A program made the translations under genes and the position numbers. Source: Warburgia ugandensis (Eukaryota > Streptophyta > Magnoliopsida > Canellales > Canellaceae). Taken from it: a DNA stretch of 64,000 nt. The notes under the pieces were generated by a model that made no database searches, was not told the DNA's origin, and saw nothing but the letters and a program-made list of their open reading frames with translations. The stretch is taken from the NCBI GenBank assembly GCA_035236585.1, contig CP141127.1, positions 73,947,495-74,011,494 of the forward strand. The letters run 5' to 3'. This document shows, in pieces, positions 56,551 to 64,000 of the stretch; position 1 is the first letter of the stretch, and the number at the start of each line of letters is the position of its first letter.

Positions 56551-56899
56551 AGAGAACCCATTTTTATTCCTTATTCCCGATGCAATGTGAAGGAAATATG
56601 CCGAATTTCGATCGTCTTGTTGTAAGACCTCTTAAAGTTGAAATCTCCAAGTCTCTAGCCCTTTGTTTCTGTCTCAAAATTTAAGTTTCTGCTTGATAAA
56701 TCTTAGTTTCTTGATAAATCTCCGTGATTAGGCCCCGAAATAATGAGCTGACTTAGACTACGAAGAGGTTTCCTACACAAGTGACTTGTTCCGCCACCAT
56801 GCAAATTCGAATCAAAACGGAGTAGGGGCCATTATTATTCTTTTCATACTAAGAAGGATAGGCCAACGATCCAGCTGAGCAAATGACGGGCTGGGGGTG

Positions 56900-57262
56900 G
56901 CGGAGGGGGGGAGGGGGTCAGTTGAGGGTCTACCAATTCCTAACTTTGGATGAAGCCGTTTAATTCGACCAGCCGCTTGCCCGTGAAGGTTCGATGAACA
57001 GACACTGAAATCTCATTGTGTTAAAATCCCACTTGACACGGGACAATTTCTCAAATAACTTGTACCTCTTCCTGTCGTCATTAGGGCCATAGACCGCAAA
57101 GATGGCAAAAACATCTCCATTGTCCAAATCTTTAAAGAGACCAGAAAGTGCAAAAGATCCATGCACACTCTCGAGCAATGAAAACCATGACGAATAGCAT
57201 GCAAGAAGTACCCAGCCAAGGCACAGGCACATTAATATCAATACAATAAAAAATGAAACCAA
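56900..57262 (-). pseudogene. LINE endonuclease (EEP) C-terminal fragment
   Basis: The open minus-strand frame 56960-57262 reads VHGSFALSGLFKDLDNGDVF and AIFAVYGPNDDRKRYKLFEK, the A.YGP....R...W block of the APE-like endonuclease that nicks target DNA. The first 15-20 residues from ATG are hydrophobic and probably not original coding sequence. The N-terminal half of the domain is missing. A C-rich run on the minus strand (56890-56920) lies after it. Confidence 0.7.
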
Positions 57263-58066
57263 TACTAAGCAGTGTTTAAAAACTCAGAAATTGGAAAAAC
57301 TCAAATAGCTACCAATTCTAGTTTTTCATTTAGTTGAGTGGTTATACCGGCAATCCAATACAAAAATAATTAAATAAATAATTCATATAATTATATATAA
57401 TTAGTAAAAAAATTTACAATAAAAAATATTATAAAAAATTGTCAAACCAATAGCAATGATAAACATACAAAATAAAGATTTGGATTTCTCACTTCAAATA
57501 AAAATACATGCTTGTATGATGCATAGATGAAAATTTTGGGCAAATATAATTGGATAAAAAAGAAGAAGAAGATTTCCTTGAAGTACTTAAGCATTTATCT
57601 CTCAATTGTTTTAATTTGATCAGTATAAATCAATCCAATAAACTTAAGATTGTAATCAATATCAATGTTTAATAGCAATAGAATCCAAAATATGATAAAA
57701 TGAAATTAAAAAGAGGAAAATCTTTTGACTTATGTAGTAAGTTGATTTTCAATATATTTTGGCCAATCCTAGATCAGGAAGTTCTTATAGAATTGAAGGT
57801 GTTGCTAGATTTTAAATGGGTATTAAAAGATTTATATTTCTAATATAATTAATATTCTAATTTTAAATTTTAAAACTTGACGAGTCATAGAGAAACTTAG
57901 CAATCTTTTTAAAAACTCGCCCATGTTTTCCAATTTGACCCGATCTACTGAGTCAACTCATAATGATGTCATCTGAGTTTTTTGGGCTATTAGACTAGGT
58001 GTCCTACTGATCCAATCTGAATCAACCGATCCCTAAGTTGGATCACCTGGTTTTTAAACCATGACA
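57262..58066. mobile_element. Possible AT-rich MITE
   Basis: An AT-rich 0.8-kb stretch whose ends form a loose inverted pair: TGTTTAAAAACTCAG at 57274-57288 and, on the other strand near 58045-58060, TGGTTTAAAAACCAGG. No coding capacity. The ends show about 11 of 14 matching positions; I could not find a clear target duplication. An alternative is decayed LTR or LINE flank. Confidence 0.3.
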
Positions 58067-58480
58067 ACAAGTGACCGAAGCAAGAAATTATCAATGATCT
58101 CATATTTTGATTCTTATAGAAGGAAAAACTTAGGATTACATGTTTGAATTGCCTATTTGATAAAACATCTTTTACCAAGATCATATCCCTCCAACATTCC
58201 ATGACAATAGCTTCATAAGGAAAACAAATGGTATGAAAGATCATCCACCAGCTTAATCGATCTCATGTTGAGACTCTGATTTTGCATATCATCCCCAAGA
58301 CCCTCTTCTTTACTTTTGATTTCTTCTTCTGTTTTTTATTTTTAAGAAGAATCATTGGTTTCCAATGTGGTGGGCACATGGATTTCTTCTTAGCTTGTTT
58401 TGAAGGTTTAAAATGTCAACCTTTCAATCTTAGAATGTTTACACAAAATCAAAAAACCAATTGGAAGTGAAATAAAAATG
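58067..58480. other. No recognised content (0.4 kb)
   Basis: AT-rich spacer with small ORFs on both strands (57990-58244 minus, 58282-58470 plus) lacking motifs. It may include the outer part of the copia LTR that follows, whose left edge I could not place. Confidence 0.35.
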
Positions 58481-58803
58481 AATACTTACCTCCAGCCATA
58501 GTAGATGATCCTACATTACTTAAGACTTCTTCCAATCCTAAGCAATTACAATGATGGAAAACAACAATATAGTTCAAATTGATAGAATTAGGGACCCTTT
58601 AATAACCTTTTAATTGTAGTTATCCTTTTATCAAGGATATCTTAACTGTCCAAAACCATTATTCCTGTGTAATGCCAAAACAAGAATTATCACCACCAAT
58701 AGCATTTAGACTATTAACTAGGTGCCTATCATCACCATGATACCCATATTTATTTTGAATTTAAATGTTAAGGTCCACAAAAAAATGATTTTTTTTTTTA
58801 ACA
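58481..58803 (-). repeat. 3' LTR of Ty1/copia element (left edge uncertain)
   Basis: The right edge gives TGTTAAAAAAA on the minus strand at 58803, directly after a polypurine tract. The minus strand then reads 'gtggaccttaacatttaaattc' and 'atcctt...aaaaggataact', typical non-coding LTR text. The tract ...AAGTGGGAGAATG is a hallmark of many plant copia elements. Confidence 0.6.
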
Positions 58804-58816
58804 TTCTCCCACTTGG
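58804..58816 (-). promoter_or_regulatory. Polypurine tract of copia element
   Basis: The minus strand reads CCAAGTGGGAGAA directly before the LTR start. Confidence 0.75.
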
Positions 58817-59159
58817 CCCACACATTTATTACTTTATAAATTCACAAATCTTAACATACTAGTCTAAGATACTTTATGCTCAAATAAAGAAATAAATTAC
58901 ATGAATCATGGTAATAATTTCTTTACAAACAAGTATTACCTTCCATATATCATATTATACTTCCTCTTTCTTTTAAGAGCCTTTATATGGTATTTTTATC
59001 TTTATGAATAAACCTTAAATGCTTATTCCAGGTCCACATAGAAATATTTGTCATTCCAATCATAAATGTATACAAATAGAAAAATGAAGACAAATTAAGA
59101 ATTCAAAGTTTCATTACTAATATATGCTATAAATATAGCATCATCAAAAGAAAGTAACA

Positions 59160-60690
59160 AAATAGAATAAAGTCCTATTGGTGTTACATTATCCTTAGAC
59201 AACTTTGGTGGCATGCCTTTCATTAAAAGATCCATAATCCTCAGCCTAGTATGAATGTGTTCAATTAGCACTTCATTCCTTTTTATATGCTCTCTTATTG
59301 CTAAGTACTTGATGCCAATATGCTTACTTTAACTTTTATTCTTAACAAAAAACATAGCAAGAGAATTTTCACAATATATTTTCAATGGCCTAGAGATTGA
59401 ATCAATAACTCCAAGCCTAGAGATGAAACTTTTCAACTAAATATCCTATTTGTTGCTCAAAGCAAGAAACAAACTCAACTTCCGTAGTAGAAGTAGCAAT
59501 CAAAGATTGTTTTATGCTACTCTAAGATATAGCTCCTCCAACAAGAAGGAAGATACATCTAGACATTGACTTATGAGAATCAACACCAGAAAAGTCTAAA
59601 TTTGAATACCCAACAACCTCTGAGTCATTGATCTAAACATATGTAAGCATGAAATCTTTAATCCTTTGAAGGCATCTCATGATTTTCTTTGTAGCTCTCA
59701 AGTGGTCTAAACTTGGTTAACTTTGATATCTCCCCAACATTCCTATTGCCAATGCAATGTCCAGTCTAGTATAGATCTGAGTATACATTAGGCTTCCAAC
59801 AACTGAAGTATAAGGAATGTCTTTTATTTGTTCCCTTTCAAAGTCATTTTTGGGACATTGATTCAAGCGGAATCTATCACCCTTTACAATAGGTGCTACA
59901 TTGGGTGAATAGTCTTTCATCTAAAATCATTTAAGAACATTATTGATATAGCTTTCCTTAGACAAGCCTAAGATACCCCAAGACCTGTCTCTATGAATCG
60001 TAATGCCAATGACATAAGCCTCACCCATATCCTTCATATCAAAATTTTGAGAGAGCAATTGTTCACCTCATGTAACAATCTCATATCATTTATCGAAATA
60101 AAATATATCATCCACATAGATGACTAGAAAGATAATTTTTCTCCCACTAACATTGTGATGTATATATTGATCCATAATATTCTCTACGAAACCAAATGAA
60201 GAGATTACATTATAAAATTTCAAATACTAATAAGGGGTTTGCTTTAGTCCGTATGTAGACTTTCTAAGCTTGAAACCAAATGATAACCATCACTTGAGAC
60301 AAACCCCTCAAGTTGTTTCATATAAATCTCTTCCTCTAAATCATCATTCAGGAATGCTATTTTCACATCCATCTAATGTAAATCTAAATTAAAATAAGTA
60401 ACTAACGCCATGTTGATATGAAAAGAATCCTTTTTAGAAATGGAAGAAAATATTTCTCGATAATCAATTTCTTCTTTTTGTGTGAATCCTTTTGCAAAAA
60501 CTCTACCCTTATATTGCTCAATGTTGCCTAATAAGCCTTTCTTAGTTTTGAAAACCCATTTACAACTAATGGTCTTAACCCCATTAGGCAACTCTACAAG
60601 ATCCCAAACTTGATTATCTATCATAAAATCTATCTCATCCTTCATAGCATCATACCACAATTTAGATTTACTAACTATAAAAACATCTCA
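59160..60690 (-). pseudogene. Ty1/copia reverse transcriptase-RNase H remnant
   Basis: Minus strand. The open piece 60373-60660 has WYDAMKDEIDFMIDNQVWDL, VKTISCKWVFKTKK and YKGRVFAKGFTQKEEIDY, the RT start. YVDD is at 60107-60118. The open piece 59717-59920 has VGSLMYTQIYTRLDIALAIG and MLGRYQS, the RT end. An RNase H end with LLMKGMPPKLSKDNV lies near 59200-59250. Order and motifs are those of copia pol. Frames are broken between pieces, but this is among the better-preserved pol genes in the window. Confidence 0.88.
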
Positions 60691-61690
60691 GGGTCATTTT
60701 CAACACCAATAGCATAACCAGATTCATGTAGGTAAATAATGTAATCTATAGAAATTTCTAATTTTCTTACTCTAGTAGATCTCCTCAATTGTATATCAAT
60801 AGCTTCTTGTGGAGGCTCGTGATCATCAATATTTTGTAGATGTTGTTCAATAGGATCTACTAAAACATTGTCAACATAACATGGAGCTTCAACAATTGGT
60901 TGCTCAATATCTATGAAATTTTAATGGGTGTCATTAATAATAACCAATTTGCTGCTTGATGAGGGAGTTGTATTAGAAACAAGGTTTCCCTCAAAAACTA
61001 TATTTTGAGGTCAATTACTCTTACTAAATGCATCATTATCAAGAAATTTAGCATTTCTTGATTCTACAATTCTACTACTATGCATGCATAATAAAAACCT
61101 ATACCTCTTGGACTTACTAGCATGTCCAATGAAATACACACTAATAGTCCTCAGATTTAACTTCCTTTTACATGAATTATAAACTCTAACTTCAACTAGA
61201 CAACCCCAAATGCCCATGTCTTAAACTCAATTTTCAACCTTCATATAACTCAAATCGTGCTTTAGGAATGACCTTAGTTGGAACTCGGTTTAAAATATAC
61301 ACAACTATTTTTAATGACAAAGGAAGATTGGAGTTACTAAGCATACTCCTCACCATGTCCTTTAGAGTTTTATTTCTTCTTTCGGCTACACCATTTTAAT
61401 CTGGTGAGGCAAATTGTTTGGAGCTACAATACTCTCTTGATGAAACTTCTCAAATGGACCAAGTACATGTACAGTCCCTGTGTACCTACCATAATATTCA
61501 CCACCTATATATGATCTCACAATTTTAATTTGTTTTTCACATTATTTCTCTACCTCAACTTTATATATTCTAAAAGCATGCAATGTTATGCTCTTATTAT
61601 GAAGCAAGTAGAGATACATGAACCATGAGTAGTCATCTATAAAGGTAATGAAATATTTCTAACCATTTAAGCTGATATTAGGATAATAAA
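60691..61690 (-). pseudogene. Ty1/copia integrase remnant
   Basis: The open piece 61011-61217 reads WGCLVEVRVYNSCKRKLN, SVYFIGHASKSKRYRFL and SRIVESRNAKFL, the integrase C-terminal GKGY-like region of plant copia. Further right, 61250-61420 gives degenerate VVYILNRVPTKVIPK and a block where AERRNRT is expected. The integrase core, protease and gag should follow beyond 61690, but a CACTA element starts there. Confidence 0.8.
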
Positions 61691-61709
61691 CACTACTACA
61701 GCAACAGCT

Positions 61710-62455
61710 TTATAAGACGGTTAAAAACTGCTATAAAAGACTATTACCAAACCATCTTATACCTAGCGTTCTTATAAAATGAAATACCATATAAGACGGT
61801 TTTATGAACCATCTTATATTAAAGATATTATAAGGCGGGTTTTAATAACAGTCTTATATAGGTTAACTTATATAAGATAGTTCCCAAATACCCATCTTAT
61901 AAACATGAACAAATATAGGACGGTTCCTAAATAATCGTCCTATATATATATATATATATTTCTAAGAAAAGAAATTTATCCAATAACTACCCTATAAAAC
62001 TATATATTAAAGGATGGTTATTGAAAAATCATCCTATATAGTTCTATATATAGGACAGTTTTTGAAAAACCATCCTATATACAGAACTATATAGGACGGT
62101 TTTTGAGCAATCATCCTATATACAAATAAGTCTATAGGACAGTTTTGAATAATAGTCCTATATCCAGATAAGTATAGAGGATGGTTTTAATAACCATCCT
62201 ATATAGTTCTATATATAGGACAACGGTCCTATATACAGATAAGTATATAGGACGTCTTTGAATAACCGTCCTATATAGTTCTATATATAGGACGGTTATT
62301 CAAAAGCCATCCAATATACTTATAGATATAGGATGGTTTTTGAATAACCTTCCTATATACATACTAGTATATAGGACATTTTTTCAAAAACTATCCTATA
62401 TTTTCTGAGAAATATGGGATGATTTTTCAATAACCATCCTATATTGCTTATACTA
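61710..62455. repeat. Subterminal array of GGACGGTT / AACCGTCC hairpins
   Basis: About a dozen alternating direct and inverted copies of a motif near TATAGGACGGTTTTTGAA and its complement TTCAAAAACCGTCCTATA, some as palindromic pairs (for example 62080-62115 and 62270-62310), spaced roughly 35-60 bases. The left part has TATAAGACGGTT, the right part TATAGGACGGTT or TATAGGATGGTT. Such arrays are transposase-binding regions in plant CACTA elements. Confidence 0.88.
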
Positions 62456-62749
62456 TCTTCATAAATCATGTGCTTATTTGTTCCTGCATCATATGAAGTT
62501 TAACACTTCATTTGTGGAGACTACAAATCATTTTACACAATACATTCATGTACATCCAACATTCCACGTCGAACTTCTCCATACTTCTTAATGAAATAAA
62601 GAAAACATATATAGACTTAATTTTTTTTTTTTAAAGGAACATATGCATCCAATGAGTAGAATGTAAATTATATATCAGTGATAAAATTAATACATGTTCA
62701 ATAACATTAGATATCTATAAATTAAAAGTAAAAAAATATTCAGTCTATT

Positions 62750-63790
62750 CCATTTTGATGTCATCTACGTCTAATTTGGAGTAACTCTTGCTCTCCAAAT
62801 CAACCTACAAGACAACAAATATCACATCAATGGGAAACATTATTATTGAAGTCATTTAAGAGATGTAGAAAACTATAAGAATGACGGTCAGTCAATTATC
62901 TATACCTTTCTCAATTGGGAGATGGTAAATCCTTGTTGAATCAGAGTTCTCATATATCTGAGAACATAATACCCACACTCCCAATCAAATTGTTGTTTAG
63001 GATAGTGCATAATAAATTCAATAAATTATAAGGTTCAAATATCATATCTAATATAAGTCTATAGGTTATAGGGTTATACTAAAGAAGTAGTAAACCTTAT
63101 ACCTTGGCCCTTTTCCAAGTCAATTTTGTTGGATAGCTAATATTTTTCATCTCAACCCATTTATACCATGAACTGCACATATATAAATAAAAGCATTATA
63201 TATGAATAAAGGAGATATTTATTAGTTATCTAACTATTATAATGAATGAAATAAAAGTCAAACTACTTATTGATCAATTCCATCAATGCACCTCGAATGT
63301 GTGCTCCATAAGAATAAAAAAATGCAATTCCACCATGCACATCCAAAGCTAGCAACATCCAATGGGACCTATATACATTATATACATATTAAGTTTTATG
63401 TGGAATACTAACAAGACATGTAATAACTTACCTACTATTGTATAGAATCAGTAAGGCTTGGCCCTTGTCACAACCCAAGAACCCAGGCAAAGACCTACAT
63501 AAACTTAATGTCAAATACTTATGTTGTCCTATTAATAAGTAATATTAATCTGATTCTTAATAGAGTAATTGTAAGACATACTCAATGTAGACAATGAAGT
63601 GCATGTACTCTAGCTGAGCCATATTACATATGGCTAAGAAGTCCTCTTTCATGATTGAAACCTCCACAACATCGTGTGCAAGCACACTAGCCTTTATCCT
63701 TATAGAGCCAATTTCAATATCTTAGTTGATAAGTCTGTATAGTCCCCTTAGGAATGGAGGAGTGTTAGGTGGAACCTACACCTAATCCTT
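62750..63790 (-). pseudogene. Ulp1-like cysteine protease of CACTA element, probable exons
   Basis: Minus-strand exon-like blocks, 3' to 5' along the window: VDLESKSYSKLDVDDIKME (62750-62812); KQQFDWECGYYVLRYMRTLI with QQGFTISQLRK (62905-63000), nucleophile Cys in the FDWECGYYV block at 62963-62989 and the oxyanion Gln before it; SYPTKLTWKRAK (about 63103-63140); HWMLLALDVHGGIAFFYSYG (63305-63364) with catalytic His at 63362-63364; and EVSIMKEDFLAICNMAQLEY (about 63605-63665). Blocks are joined by AT-rich introns with plausible GT-AG edges (for example ...CTTGTAG before VDLES). The domain is related to Ulp1 SUMO proteases. It matches the plus-strand remnant at 37230-38417 block for block, but here HW and ECG are intact. 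Whether the gene is functional cannot be judged without the right part. Confidence 0.7.
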
Positions 63791-64000
63791 ACACTGTAGA
63801 TGTAATTTTTCATAAATTAGTAAAGAATATATATATATATATATAAAGAGTTGAGGAGATTCAATTTTACACTAAAAATAGACAAATACCTAGGATGGGG
63901 CAATTGGTACATGACAATGGTATTTAAATGGCTCCTTATGCTTCTTTTACTTAACATTACAATGGTATTTAAAAATTTAGCTCATGCATTAAAATTATTA

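Larger units (their letters stand above)
53306..57262 (-). mobile_element. 5'-truncated L1-type LINE with poly(A) end
   Basis: A minus-strand LINE of about 4.0 kb whose ORF2 domains appear in order: endonuclease tail (57262-56900), RT (56550-54950), zinc-binding zf-RVT region (54360-54010) and RNase H (53810-53560), then a 3' region ending in A12 (T12 at 53306-53317 on the plus strand). ORF1 and the start of the endonuclease are absent, as expected for target-primed insertion with 5' truncation. I could not identify target duplications. All domains are frameshifted. Confidence 0.75.
61691..64000 (-). mobile_element. CACTA (En/Spm) transposon, 3' end, runs off the window
   Basis: The terminus CACTACTACAGCAACAGC at 61691-61708 follows copia integrase sequence directly. 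Next come a hairpin-rich subterminal array (61710-62455) and, on the minus strand, Ulp1-like exons (62750-63790). The orientation of the coding blocks shows that this is the 3' end of a minus-strand element; transposase genes would lie to the right, outside the window. The three bases before the end are AAA, a possible 3-bp target duplication that cannot be checked here. Confidence 0.8.

Noticed and set aside
61941..61958. (TA)n run, also at 63825-63845
   Set aside because: Short simple repeats common in AT-rich plant DNA; no special context.
1..64000. Endogenous plant pararetrovirus sequence
   Set aside because: All RT regions are accompanied by LTR, integrase, copia or LINE features; no movement-protein or caulimovirus-type coat motif was seen.
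1..64000. tRNA genes suggested by TGGTATCAGAGC strings
   Set aside because: Each occurrence abuts an LTR end and is a primer-binding site; no cloverleaf with A and B boxes surrounds it.

Overview
The window looks like intergenic, repeat-filled nuclear DNA of a flowering plant. Signs of this are plant Ty3/gypsy chromoviruses and Athila/Tat-type elements, a Ty1/copia element, L1-type LINEs, CACTA (En/Spm) transposons with Ulp1-like protease sequence, and fragments of two plant genes (a LACS8/9-type long-chain acyl-CoA synthetase and a pentatricopeptide-repeat gene). I cannot name the species from sequence alone. I find no intact host gene, no tRNA or rRNA gene and no CRISPR array. Almost every coding region carries stops and frameshifts.

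Layout, left to right. 1-2465: minus-strand gypsy-type LTR remnants. 2466-10593: a decayed minus-strand Athila-type element (3' LTR piece, protease and gag remnants, primer-binding site, 5' LTR piece) abutting an LTR piece of the same family in the opposite orientation. 10594-18025: a minus-strand Tekay/Del-like chromovirus with a truncated 3' LTR, a broken polyprotein, a primer-binding site and a 3.9-kb 5' LTR. That LTR contains a promoter-like segment plus first-exon fragment of an acyl-CoA synthetase gene, a PPR fragment and a minisatellite. 18031-29185: a plus-strand Athila-type LTR split by the best-preserved structure here, a complete 8.8-kb LTR element (19953-28759) with 2.8- and 2.7-kb LTRs, primer-binding site, polypurine tract and a perfect 5-bp target duplication (GATTT), but a 3.2-kb interior with no recognisable gag or pol. 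29190-35607: minus-strand Athila-type interior (RT start, protease, gag), primer-binding site and 2.3-kb LTR. 35608-41813: a plus-strand CACTA remnant (Transposase_24-like and Ulp1-like pieces) interrupted by a solo-type Athila LTR (38430-41050) and ending in ...TAGTAGTG. 41814-43855: no recognised content. 43856-52083: a minus-strand chromovirus with two LTRs and a broken polyprotein; one LTR contains a (CT)45 tract. 52084-57262: minus-strand L1 LINE sequence, apparently one 5'-truncated LINE with a poly(A) end next to an RT piece from a second LINE. 57262-58480: AT-rich, with a possible MITE. About 58481-61690: minus-strand Ty1/copia remnant. 61691-64000: end of a minus-strand CACTA element with a hairpin-rich subterminal array and Ulp1-like exons, running off the window.

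The elements are layered by nesting. The 8.8-kb element sits in an Athila LTR, an Athila LTR sits in a CACTA element, and a CACTA element sits in a copia element. The least expected features are the gene fragments with their own promoter inside an LTR, the coding-free long-LTR element with both ends intact, and two divergent members of one CACTA/Ulp1 family. All family calls were made by eye from conserved motifs; no database search was possible.
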